From: an uncultured Clostridia bacterium | GTDB taxonomy: Bacteria > Bacillota > Clostridia > Oscillospirales > Ruminococcaceae | Assembly: GCA_938014915.1 (NCBI GenBank) | Contig: CALLQQ010000081.1 | Coordinates: forward strand, 1-14,244 | Direction of reading: 5' to 3' | Length of the DNA stretch: 14,244 nucleotides | Part shown: piece by piece, positions 1-7,233 of the stretch | How positions within the stretch are numbered: the first letter of the stretch is position 1 | Layout of the letters: each line of letters opens with the position of its first letter | Program-made: the position numbers and the translations under genes | The notes under the pieces: model-generated | Databases searched by the model: none | Seen by the model: the letters and a program-made list of their open reading frames with translations, nothing else | What the model was told of the DNA's origin: nothing

Positions 1-48
1 TTCGGTTCGAGTCCACCACGGCTTGCAATGCAAGACGATGAGCGAGCC
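1..48 (+). repeat. Imperfect repeat with foldable tail, copy A (partner at 7234-7272)
   Basis: Bases 1-23 match bases 7234-7255 at about 20 of 22 aligned positions with one gap, including the shared 10-mer CACCACGGCT. Each copy then forms a stem that starts in this 10-mer: here GGCTTGC (20-26) with GCGAGCC (42-48), one G-T pair; in the partner GGCTG with CAGCC. Bases 5-14 (GTTCGAGTCC) look like a tRNA T-loop, but the flanking T-stem positions do not pair, so no tRNA is called. It may be the tail of an upstream RNA or gene, since a terminator follows at once. The function is unknown. Confidence 0.35.
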
Positions 49-54
49 AAAGTT

Positions 55-92
55 AGCACCGGAACTTAATTGTTCTGGTGCTATTTTGTTTT
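55..92 (+). terminator. Rho-independent terminator at left edge
   Basis: AGCACCGGAAC (55-65) and GTTCTGGTGCT (72-82) form an 11-bp stem with one G-T pair and a 6-base loop. It is followed by ATTTTGTTTT on the plus strand. It ends a plus-strand transcript that starts left of the window. On the minus strand the same stem is followed by only a short T stretch, so it could weakly end the recQ transcript as well. Confidence 0.8.
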
Positions 93-115
93 GCGTAAAC
101 TAGAGCATGCGGCGC

Positions 116-129
116 TACCGCATTCGATT
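116..129 (+). repeat. 14-base direct repeat, left copy (right copy 5587-5600)
   Basis: TACCGCATTCGATT occurs here and again, identically and in the same orientation, at 5587-5600. The two copies lie just outside the two ends of the DRT1-recQ operon. The left copy overlaps a small inverted repeat, ATGCGG (107-112) with CCGCAT (118-123). It may be an insertion scar or attachment-like site. A chance match of this length somewhere in the window is not negligible. Confidence 0.35.
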
Positions 130-219
130 CAGTTTCAGTGATAAAAGTCGGCATGCATTAGAATTACAAGGCAGGATTTTTAGATTTTATTCTCATTAAA
201 GTAAATCATAACTTTCACT

Positions 220-2292
220 CTAATCATCAACTAACCCAAGCTTCTTCAATCGAGACCGTATAGCACCAGAAGTGCGTTGATGCTGCTCGCTCAAGTCTTT
301 TATAGACATACCTGGTCGGAAGGAATTTTCGAAAATCAAATCCTCTTCTTCACTCCAATGTTGATAAGAGCACGTTTTTTCTTTGGAAATTACCTTATCA
401 CAATTGGTTTTTACTTGCGGTTTTGATGAGGCAGAGAACTTTTCTATATTAATTTTCTCTTCCAAGTGTTCTTTTATAATATTGGTGAATGCACAGGCAT
501 ACGCAGTGGCTTTTTTTTCGCCTACACCTGAAACAGAATTAAACTCTGACTTCGTTGTAGGGAGCTTGCGGCACATATCACGCAGTGAAGCATCTGAAAA
601 GATAATATATGCTGGAACATGGGCCTCTCTTGCTAGTGCGATTCTCAACTCCTTTAACTTTTTAAAGAGTGCATTATCAATATTATAATCTGAAACAGAT
701 TCGATCGCATTATTTTTTTTGCTTGATTTTGCTTGTTTCATGGAAATAGGCTTGCGTTCTTTTACAATCTCCCTGCTTTTGTCAGTGGGATTAATAACGG
801 GAAACTTATCATTTGTAAGCATTAGATAGTTATCTTCGATTAGATAATCGATAATAGATCGGATTTTACGAACAGGCGTATCAGCCATAATGCCGTAGGT
901 TGAAAGAGTATCAAGCCCCCACCTTTTTATTTTTTCATTATTGCTTCCGCGCAAAATATCAGTAATCATGATTTTACCGAACATTTGATTACGTTGCCTT
1001 AGACGATAAACGCAAGACACAATCTTCTGGGATTCAATAGTAATATCAACAACTTCAAAGTTCGTGTTGCAGTTGGAGCAATTACCACAAGATGACATCG
1101 ATAGTTCGCCAAAGTATTTAAGAATAAATGCACGTAAACACTCAGTAGTTGTGCAGTAAAGTGTCATGGTTTTCAATCGTTCCCTATCCTTTTGTTTTAC
1201 AATAATTCGCATCTCGTTCGATAGGTCGCAATTTACATCTTTATCATTATCGATTAAAAATTGATTTATACGGGCGTCTTGACCACTGTAAAGGAGAATG
1301 CACTCAGATTTTCCACCGTCACGTCCGGCACGTCCCGCTTCTTGATAATAGCTTTCTACATTTTTGGGCATATTATAATGGACAACATAAGAAACATTAG
1401 ATTTATCAATGCCCATTCCAAAGGCATTTGTTGCTACAATAATCTGCTTTCTATCATATATAAAATCATCTTGATTTTCATGTCGTTCAACGTCGGAAAG
1501 ACCAGCGTGATAACGGGTTGCTAAAAAGTTTTTTTGGTTTAAGTAATCACAGACTTTTTCAACATTTTTTCTTGTTGCACAATACACAATGCCGGAATTG
1601 CCAGCATTACGGCTCACTATCTCTAACAATGCTTGGTATTTGTCCCTTGGATTTTGCACTTCAAAATACAGATTCTCTCTATCGAAACCTGTTGTAATTA
1701 TGAATGGATTTTCTAATCCTAAAATTAAGCTTATATCGTCACGAACTTCCTTTGTCGCAGTTGCCGTAAAGGCGCTCACAATCGGGCGGTGAGAAAGTTT
1801 TTCTATAAACTCAACTACTCTAAGATAGCTCGGTCTAAAATCCTGTCCCCATTGAGAAACGCAATGTGCTTCATCGACGGTTAGCATTGAAATGTTAGCA
1901 CATTCGGCGAAATTAATAAATTCAGCAGTGGTGAGCCTCTCTGGAGCCACATATATTACTTTAAACTTACCCTTATGCGCAGCTTCAAACATATAAGAAT
2001 ATTCTTGTTGCGATAAAGAACTATTAATAAAGGCAGCTGGAATCCCTACCTGAATAAGTGAATTTACTTGATCTTTCATTAGTGAAATGAGTGGAGAAAT
2101 GACAATAGTGATCCCAGAAAACATAAGCGCTGGCACTTGATAACATATGGATTTCCCCGCGCCAGTCGGCATAATTCCGAGCACATCACGCCCACTTAAG
2201 ATATTTTCAATTAACTCCTCTTGACCGTGACGGAATCCACTATGTCCGAAGTATTGTTTTAGTATTTCGTCTTTATTCATGGACTCACTCAT
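220..2292 (-). CDS. recQ: RecQ family ATP-dependent DNA helicase with extra C-terminal Myb/SANT-like domain
   Basis: This is a 3'-5' DNA helicase of the RecQ family, 690 residues from the ATG at 2292. Visible in order: Walker A PTGAGKS (42-48), DEAH box (140-143), motif VI QEAGRAGRDG (317-326), zinc-binding cysteines near 385, 402, 405 and 408 (CGNCSNC), a winged-helix RQC region (about 410-515), an HRDC-like domain (about 537-612) and a C-terminal three-helix module (about 643-687) beginning HWSEEEDLIF and ending in a basic IRSRLKKLGL helix. No key helicase residue is missing. Family members unwind forks and recombination intermediates. The gene lies directly downstream of the RT-nitrilase gene, whose TAA is at 2302-2304, so translation is probably coupled. 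The start is uncertain: a GTG at 2301 and an ATG at 2280 are in frame, and the ATG at 2292 is preferred for a GTGA element 5 bases upstream. It could be a defence partner or a housekeeping recQ next to an inserted gene. Confidence 0.93.
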   Translation of the reverse strand: MSESMNKDEILKQYFGHSGFRHGQEELIENILSGRDVLGIMPTGAGKSICYQVPALMFSGITIVISPLISLMKDQVNSLIQVGIPAAFINSSLSQQEYSYMFEAAHKGKFKVIYVAPERLTTAEFINFAECANISMLTVDEAHCVSQWGQDFRPSYLRVVEFIEKLSHRPIVSAFTATATKEVRDDISLILGLENPFIITTGFDRENLYFEVQNPRDKYQALLEIVSRNAGNSGIVYCATRKNVEKVCDYLNQKNFLATRYHAGLSDVERHENQDDFIYDRKQIIVATNAFGMGIDKSNVSYVVHYNMPKNVESYYQEAGRAGRDGGKSECILLYSGQDARINQFLIDNDKDVNCDLSNEMRIIVKQKDRERLKTMTLYCTTTECLRAFILKYFGELSMSSCGNCSNCNTNFEVVDITIESQKIVSCVYRLRQRNQMFGKIMITDILRGSNNEKIKRWGLDTLSTYGIMADTPVRKIRSIIDYLIEDNYLMLTNDKFPVINPTDKSREIVKERKPISMKQAKSSKKNNAIESVSDYNIDNALFKKLKELRIALAREAHVPAYIIFSDASLRDMCRKLPTTKSEFNSVSGVGEKKATAYACAFTNIIKEHLEEKINIEKFSASSKPQVKTNCDKVISKEKTCSYQHWSEEEDLIFENSFRPGMSIKDLSEQHQRTSGAIRSRLKKLGLVDD

Positions 2293-2301
2293 TTCTTTCA
2301 C

Positions 2302-5300
2302 TTACTTTAATGTACCTTTTATTTTTTCCATCACAAGCTTTTTATCGAAATTAGGTGGCGTAGGTTTGAATCGATTGTCGTGTTGTTGTAAATTGTAGCC
2401 CTTTATTTGAAAATCACGCAATGTTTTAATATCTATTTCATCGACCAATACCGTGCTGTTGCTTCCACCTTTTGTTCTAATAATGTCTTTTACTTCTGTT
2501 TTAGATGGCTTTGTTATCCTACTATCACCATAATTCGATGAATTGACCTGCACACAATAACAATGAATATCCCTGCTTAGAGATTCTAGAATATTACTGT
2601 AATAGTTAATATCTTTGTTCCACTCTACAGCTACAAGCATATCTGCACATGACATAAACAGGGAGCGATCTTTGATTGAAGATAGTTCGTAACACCAATA
2701 TACAGGGAAATGGCAATCATTCCAAACATATAGTTCATAATTTGAACCTCTCACTTCTTTTAACCCATACCCGATAATTTGCTGTTGTTCCTTTGGGGCA
2801 TAGTGGGTCTTAAGATGGAATGTTATGAAGGCACAGTTATGTTTACCTTCTTTGTAGGGAAGAATAGTAGCGGTGAGGTTAAAAATATACCCGTTATATT
2901 TGATATGTTCTATACCAGTTACAACAGCCAATTTATTCCTTGCACAAGTTCTTGCAAGAGTGGAGAGCCATTCATAAGGCATGAACGATTCAGGCATAAC
3001 CAACATATCGGCATCTTGGTCTATTGCTTGATTTACAATGGTCGACAAATCCCTATATCGACGATAGCTACGGTTCGGGTTATCCTCAACTATTTTTTCA
3101 AAGTTAGCCGGGTCGAGTTTTACATTAGCTATTGCAATTTTCAACTTTTCTTTTTTGGAACTACCAACCCTAACTTTATATCTATGCAACTCCTCATTCT
3201 TTTCGTTTAAATTTGAGACTTTAATCGGGATATTATAATTAGCAATGTCATCGCAAACATAATTAAGCTTAGCATACATTGCAATTTGCTCATTAGTAAT
3301 GCTCTCTAAATCTTTAAATGGTGTTGAGTTGTCCTTACCAACCTCTTTTATCTCTTGAATACATGAAATCATGGAGCAATCATACATTGTCACCATATAT
3401 GGATAGTACTTATAGTCCGCCTCAAGTTTACCATCGGCTAATTTAAGTTCCTGATAGAACTTAGTTAAATTCACATCACCATCATTCTCGGGGGAATTGA
3501 AATTTAACATATCGAATAGAATCGGCATTACTGATTTGTCAACCATACGAGTAATGCGATAATCATTTGTATACTTATCTAAATAATCATTTATATACTT
3601 ATCTAAATAATCAGGTATTTTTTTGAGGGTTTCTTCTTTTTCTTCAGGGTATAGATAAGTGCCTATACTATCGGATAAACGCTCCTTAAAAGAAGTGTCT
3701 TTATTAACTATATATACGTATATTTCCGCCAATACCTTGGAGGATGCCTTAGACTTAACTAATGAAAAAGAACGAAGCATAGCAGAACACAAATACAATA
3801 TAAGAGTCTCTTTAACTAAGTTAACGGGTGTTTTCATGCACTTTTCAGATATGTTAGCTGCATCAATAGAGTGGTATATTTTTTTTGCAAAAGTTATAGC
3901 TGATTCAAATTTTTCATTGATAACAAAAATTTCAAAGATCTTTTCCCACATGATATAATTTTCAATAATTACATGGGAATTAAAGATTTTCAACACATCT
4001 TTTTCAAAACGCGACTCTATCTTGTCGTCAATTAAACCGCCAATGCGTAAATGCTTACCTAGGAATTTGGATAACTCGAACTTATCAATGGAAATACCGT
4101 CAACACCTCTTAATTTATTAATGGTATCATTGTTTTTTAGTGTATATATTTCATTATAATTGTCGTGCTGAAAGAATGATTCGTCTTCAGGCATATGCCT
4201 GAATTCACTTTTATTTTTAGCTACTTCTTCTCTGAAACAGGTTATTAAAGCATCGGATTCGCCACTGTTAAAATAGAATATCTTCACCTTATCGTTTTGT
4301 ACAATAATTTTTGATTCATCGTTAGTAAGAGGATTATACTTTGGGTTGACTTGATATTTACATTTTTCTTCATTGTCCTCATCCTTCTTTGCATCAATGA
4401 TTACTGAAAATTCTGATTCGCAGTAACTACTATTCTTATCTATTCCAAACCACCTAGAGCACTGTTTTAAGAACAAATTTACGATGTCTTCGTTTTGCAA
4501 TTCATCATTTTGCGCCATCTTGTAGATTTTACTGTTCTTCTCAACCTTATCAACGATAATTATATCATCGACATAGCGACCATAATAAATGGGATTCCAA
4601 CCGTTTATAATCGTATCATCAAAATTGCTAAGGCACCAGTTTGAAATAACGTTAGAGGGTAGAAAACCGATTGGGAGGATGTACCTATTACCGAACTTAT
4701 CATCGAATAATTGAGAATATTTCTCAACTATCTTAAACATAAGATTATTTATTTTTTTAATATGGGTGCTCTCTTCTTTTGTACATTCTTTTTTACTGTT
4801 GAATTGGTTAAGGATTGCTTTGAAAGCTTTTTCATCAACATTAACAGAATAAAAGAACCTCTCAAAATCCATTGTAACTATAACAACATCTTGGCATAAT
4901 CCTAAGTGCTTTTGTGCTTCTGCCATAGCCGTATCGCGCCAGCTTTCATACTGCTCAAAATATGGTTCAAATAGGTATGGCGAGAATGTTGGCTGTCCTG
5001 TATCATTATTAATTAAATTTTCCCGCATTCTATTTCCATAGGAGTGCTCATAAATATCTTTGTCAATCTCATGTCCAATCGTTAGTAGCCAAACAACACT
5101 TAGAATATGCAACTCAACGGGCATATCTATAAAATATTGCAACTTATCAATAGGGCAGCTACCGGGAGATGTATTTGTTATAATATCACGCTTTTTCTCT
5201 GTAAAACTTTTAGGGAAGGCGTGGTATCTAATTCTATTAGCCATATCATCGGATAGTGGATGATCTTCATCAGAGGATTTAAATCTCTCGTAAAGATTAG

Positions 5301-5442
5301 AAATATAAGTATCTATATTTTCTTGAGTGCTTTCAAACTCTACGATCTTACTGCGCAATATGAGCTGAGTTTTATCGTAGTAAATACTGGATTTCAATTT
5401 CTTATACGCCTTCTTAAATAATTCGCTATTAAATTCTACCAT
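2302..5442 (-). CDS. drt1: Reverse transcriptase-nitrilase fusion, DRT type 1 (UG1-like) anti-phage protein
   Basis: A 1046-residue fusion protein. The N-terminal third is a reverse transcriptase: SYGNR-type motif (134-138), motif A MDFERFFYS with Asp192, motif B-like LPIGFLPSNVISN (256-268), and the YVDD active site (290-293). Residues about 440-730 are mostly helical with no recognised motif and contain a duplicated 8-residue unit. The C-terminal part (about 766-1020) is a carbon-nitrogen hydrolase (nitrilase) fold with Glu818 in MPESFMP, Lys878 in FHLKTHYAP and Cys917 in YWCYELSS, matching the family triad. This architecture is established for UG1 reverse transcriptases, known as defence-associated RT type 1, which protect against phage. 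The nitrilase substrate is unknown to me. A ribosome binding site AGGGGG lies 6 bases before the ATG. A nitrilase-bearing UG5-type RT is a possible alternative. The gene leads an operon with recQ. Confidence 0.9.
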   Translation of the reverse strand: MVEFNSELFKKAYKKLKSSIYYDKTQLILRSKIVEFESTQENIDTYISNLYERFKSSDEDHPLSDDMANRIRYHAFPKSFTEKKRDIITNTSPGSCPIDKLQYFIDMPVELHILSVVWLLTIGHEIDKDIYEHSYGNRMRENLINNDTGQPTFSPYLFEPYFEQYESWRDTAMAEAQKHLGLCQDVVIVTMDFERFFYSVNVDEKAFKAILNQFNSKKECTKEESTHIKKINNLMFKIVEKYSQLFDDKFGNRYILPIGFLPSNVISNWCLSNFDDTIINGWNPIYYGRYVDDIIIVDKVEKNSKIYKMAQNDELQNEDIVNLFLKQCSRWFGIDKNSSYCESEFSVIIDAKKDEDNEEKCKYQVNPKYNPLTNDESKIIVQNDKVKIFYFNSGESDALITCFREEVAKNKSEFRHMPEDESFFQHDNYNEIYTLKNNDTINKLRGVDGISIDKFELSKFLGKHLRIGGLIDDKIESRFEKDVLKIFNSHVIIENYIMWEKIFEIFVINEKFESAITFAKKIYHSIDAANISEKCMKTPVNLVKETLILYLCSAMLRSFSLVKSKASSKVLAEIYVYIVNKDTSFKERLSDSIGTYLYPEEKEETLKKIPDYLDKYINDYLDKYTNDYRITRMVDKSVMPILFDMLNFNSPENDGDVNLTKFYQELKLADGKLEADYKYYPYMVTMYDCSMISCIQEIKEVGKDNSTPFKDLESITNEQIAMYAKLNYVCDDIANYNIPIKVSNLNEKNEELHRYKVRVGSSKKEKLKIAIANVKLDPANFEKIVEDNPNRSYRRYRDLSTIVNQAIDQDADMLVMPESFMPYEWLSTLARTCARNKLAVVTGIEHIKYNGYIFNLTATILPYKEGKHNCAFITFHLKTHYAPKEQQQIIGYGLKEVRGSNYELYVWNDCHFPVYWCYELSSIKDRSLFMSCADMLVAVEWNKDINYYSNILESLSRDIHCYCVQVNSSNYGDSRITKPSKTEVKDIIRTKGGSNSTVLVDEIDIKTLRDFQIKGYNLQQHDNRFKPTPPNFDKKLVMEKIKGTLK
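3561..3608. repeat. 24-bp tandem duplication inside the RT-nitrilase gene
   Basis: Two adjacent 24-base units (3561-3584 and 3585-3608) differ only at one base (G at 3569, A at 3593). In protein they give DYLDKYIN followed by DYLDKYTN near residues 611-626, in the region linking the RT and nitrilase domains. The unit is a multiple of three, so gain or loss would change linker length without a frameshift. Confidence 0.85.
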
Positions 5443-5468
5443 CTTGTCCCCCTATTTAATCTTCTACG

Positions 5469-5482
5469 TCATAATTCGTATG
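5469..5482. promoter_or_regulatory. Operator-like dyad, copy 1 of 2, upstream of DRT1
   Basis: TCATAATTCGTATG contains CATA and TATG arms around a 5-base centre. A 13-of-14 match lies at 5545-5558, in the same orientation 76 bases away. Both lie between the DRT1 start codon and its only candidate -10 element. Paired dyads like this can bind a regulator, but this is inference from spacing and symmetry only. Confidence 0.25.
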
Positions 5483-5544
5483 AATCTCATGCCAATAACT
5501 AAGCCACGATATAAGTATAACCGATGGACTACCAATTTTCAACT

Positions 5545-5558
5545 TCATAATTCATATG
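5545..5558. promoter_or_regulatory. Operator-like dyad, copy 2 of 2, upstream of DRT1
   Basis: TCATAATTCATATG differs by one base from the copy at 5469-5482. The region is AT-rich, so such matches are weak evidence alone. Confidence 0.25.
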
Positions 5559-5586
5559 TACACAATTTGCTTTCGACGTTGGTATT

Positions 5587-5600
5587 TACCGCATTCGATT
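5587..5600 (+). repeat. 14-base direct repeat, right copy (left copy 116-129)
   Basis: A perfect copy of TACCGCATTCGATT, also found at 116-129 beyond the other end of the DRT1-recQ operon. The two copies bracket about 5.5 kb. Confidence 0.35.
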
Positions 5601-5789
5601 ACTCTGTTTTGAACAAACTCCACATTCCTTCAAGTTACGTCTCTTCAACTTGGTCACATAGTACATCATCAAACTGCACTTCATATAACCTTTCCTGAGC
5701 TAAGATATATTCCATATTTATACTTTTAGATTAAGTAGCAACGATCATTGCCTATCCAACAATTCAACAAGTTGTCAGATAAAAAACTG

Positions 5790-5818
5790 TTGTGTCTTTG
5801 AAAGATATGTGTTATAAT
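5790..5818 (+). promoter_or_regulatory. Sigma-A-type promoter reading toward msrAB
   Basis: TTGTGT (5790-5795) and a perfect TATAAT (5813-5818) are separated by 17 bases. Transcription would start near 5825, cover the 34-codon ORF at 5945 and the foldable leader at 6060-6129, and could continue into msrAB, as no terminator with a T-run is seen before it. Confidence 0.6.
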
Positions 5819-5944
5819 TTTGCTTATAATTGGTTTTTATTTCAATAGAGAGAACATGGTAATAATATGATGGGATATCATTAACCGATGCCTCAACTTT
5901 TATTTAACTTAACAATACGAAATTACAATTTAGAAGGAAATGTT

Positions 5945-6049
5945 ATGCATTATCAATACTATTATAATAGTGATAAAACCAGAAATTTAATCAAAGTTGA
6001 TAATATTAAGATAATCTCAACCGCAGAGTTTTGCCAAAACTTACTTTAA
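5945..6049 (+). CDS. Possible small ORF, 34 residues, unknown
   Basis: ATG at 5945 is preceded by AAGGA (5934-5938) at 6-base spacing, and a good promoter lies about 120 bases upstream. The product starts MHYQYYYNSDKTRN, has no membrane segment and matches nothing I recognise. After its TAA the same frame runs on for a dozen plausible codons before another stop, so it may be the remnant of a longer decayed gene rather than a complete small protein. It could also be a leader peptide for msrAB. Coding status is uncertain. Confidence 0.35.
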   Translation: MHYQYYYNSDKTRNLIKVDNIKIISTAEFCQNLL

Positions 6050-6059
6050 AGTTCGGTAG

Positions 6060-6129
6060 AACTGCTAATTGATAGTGCTTTAATGTAGAGTCGACAACTA
6101 CAATCAATTTAATAAAGAATATAGCAGTT
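6060..6129 (+). ncRNA. Foldable leader RNA upstream of msrAB
   Basis: Three collinear stems can form one extended hairpin. AACTGCT (6060-6066) pairs with AGCAGTT (6123-6129). AATTGAT (6067-6073) pairs with ATCAATT (6103-6109). TGTAG (6084-6088) pairs with CTACA (6098-6102). Stems 1 and 2 abut on the left side, and stems 2 and 3 abut on the right side. There is no T-run, so it is not a simple terminator. It may be a regulatory leader of msrAB, and it matches no riboswitch class I know. Confidence 0.3.
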
Positions 6130-6188
6130 TAAAAGTGTCATTTTAACATATCATACTTAGTAAAGTAAGATAACTTAGGGGGAATAAT

Positions 6189-7136
6189 ATGTCGGTAATT
6201 TATTTAGCAGGAGGGTGTTTCTGGGGTACAGAAAAATTTCTTTCGCTGATTAGGGGAGTTCAGTCAACGGAAGTAGGATATGCGAATGGAAGCACAAAAA
6301 ATCCCACCTATGAAGAAGTTTGCAGCGGGTCGGGGCATGTGGAAGTGGTAAAGGTTGAGTACGATGAGGATATACTTCCTTTATCGTATGTGTTGGATTT
6401 ATTCTATGAATCCATCAATCCAGTATCGGTCAACCGTCAAGGTGGAGATTCTGGAATCCATTACCGAACAGGAATATATTATGTGGATGAAAAGGATAGA
6501 GAAACCATTGATAGCTCTATTAAAAATTTACAAAAACAATTCGATAAACCGATAGCGATAGAAGTGAAACCGCTGGAAAACTACTACCGTGCCGAAGAAT
6601 ATCATCAGAAATACCTAGATAAAAACCCGAATGGATACTGCCATATAAGCAACGAGATGTTGCATAAAGCTGCGAAAGCAGTTGTAAATCCAGCATTATA
6701 TGACAAAGTAGACGGCAGTATTCTGCGTGAGCGGCTGACTGATATGCAATATGCGGTTACACAGGAAAATGCAACCGAACCACCTTTTCGAAATGAATTT
6801 GACGATCACTTTGAAGAAGGAATCTACACAGATATTGCAACGGGGGAGCCTTTATTTTCTTCAAGGGACAAGTTCAATTCGGGATGCGGCTGGCCGAGCT
6901 TTTCTGAACCGATCGATCCGAATGTGCTTAGGGAAAAAAGAGACGAAACGCACGGCATGATAAGGACGGAAGTTAGGAGCCGTGTCGGCGATTCTCATTT
7001 AGGTCATGTATTTGAAGACGGTATACCGGATAAAGGCGGGCTGCGATATTGTATTAATAGTGCGGCTTTAAAGTTCATTCCAAAAGAAGAAATGGAGCAG
7101 CAAGGCTATGGATATCTGCTTCGACTATTTGAGTAA
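6189..7136 (+). CDS. msrAB: Bifunctional peptide methionine sulfoxide reductase MsrA-MsrB
   Basis: A 315-residue cytoplasmic fusion that repairs both sulfoxide forms of methionine. The MsrA domain comes first: GGCFWG with catalytic Cys10, the VCSGSGH motif (44-50) and a later Cys151 in GYCHIS that fits the resolving cysteine. The MsrB domain follows (about 185-315): SGCGWPSF with Cys233, GDSHLGHVF (267-275) and RYCIN with catalytic Cys288. The zinc-binding CxxC pairs seen in many single-domain MsrB proteins are absent. MsrA acts on the S form and MsrB on the R form, recycled by thioredoxin. No signal peptide is present. AGGGGG lies 6 bases before the ATG. It is divergent from the DRT1 operon and separated from it by 746 bases. 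Expression probably comes from the promoter at 5790. Confidence 0.96.
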   Translation: MSVIYLAGGCFWGTEKFLSLIRGVQSTEVGYANGSTKNPTYEEVCSGSGHVEVVKVEYDEDILPLSYVLDLFYESINPVSVNRQGGDSGIHYRTGIYYVDEKDRETIDSSIKNLQKQFDKPIAIEVKPLENYYRAEEYHQKYLDKNPNGYCHISNEMLHKAAKAVVNPALYDKVDGSILRERLTDMQYAVTQENATEPPFRNEFDDHFEEGIYTDIATGEPLFSSRDKFNSGCGWPSFSEPIDPNVLREKRDETHGMIRTEVRSRVGDSHLGHVFEDGIPDKGGLRYCINSAALKFIPKEEMEQQGYGYLLRLFE

Positions 7137-7233
7137 ATTCGGAACGCTCACTTCATCTTCCGTCGTTAAATAAGGGAAAAAGCTGAAAATTAGAAGTATA
7201 TAAGCAAAAATAACCATGCATCAGCTAACTAAA

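Larger units (their letters stand above)
5443..5760. other. Upstream region of the DRT1 gene, no supported gene
   Basis: About 320 bases precede the RT-nitrilase gene on the minus strand. No good promoter is visible. The best -10-like element is TATAAA read on the minus strand from 5722 to 5717, without a convincing -35. Short minus-strand reading frames (for example 5715-5635, 26 codons) lack ribosome binding sites, and no single frame stays open, so this is either non-coding, a decayed gene, or the position of a structured RNA. A plus-strand frame of 84 codons at 5444-5698 has no recognisable protein features and is not called. Confidence 0.4.

Noticed and set aside
1..26. 3' end of a tRNA gene
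   Set aside because: The GGTTCGAGTCC segment resembles a T-loop, but the five bases before it do not pair with those after it, and no CCA end follows.
2779..3210. Plus-strand ORF of 143 codons
   Set aside because: It lies antisense to the nitrilase domain, which has clear family motifs. Its own translation has no recognisable features and no good start.
3561..3608. CRISPR-like repeat
   Set aside because: Only two directly abutting units without spacers, inside a coding frame; it is a tandem duplication.
5444..5698. Plus-strand ORF of 84 codons upstream of DRT1
   Set aside because: Its start lies where the minus-strand ribosome binding site of DRT1 is, it has no good ribosome binding site of its own, and its composition is not protein-like.
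5635..5715. Minus-strand 26-codon ORF before DRT1
   Set aside because: No ribosome binding site, and other short frames in different phases are equally open, so coding is not supported.
6189..7136. msrAB as part of the defence system
   Set aside because: It is divergent, separated by about 750 bases, and is a common housekeeping repair gene.
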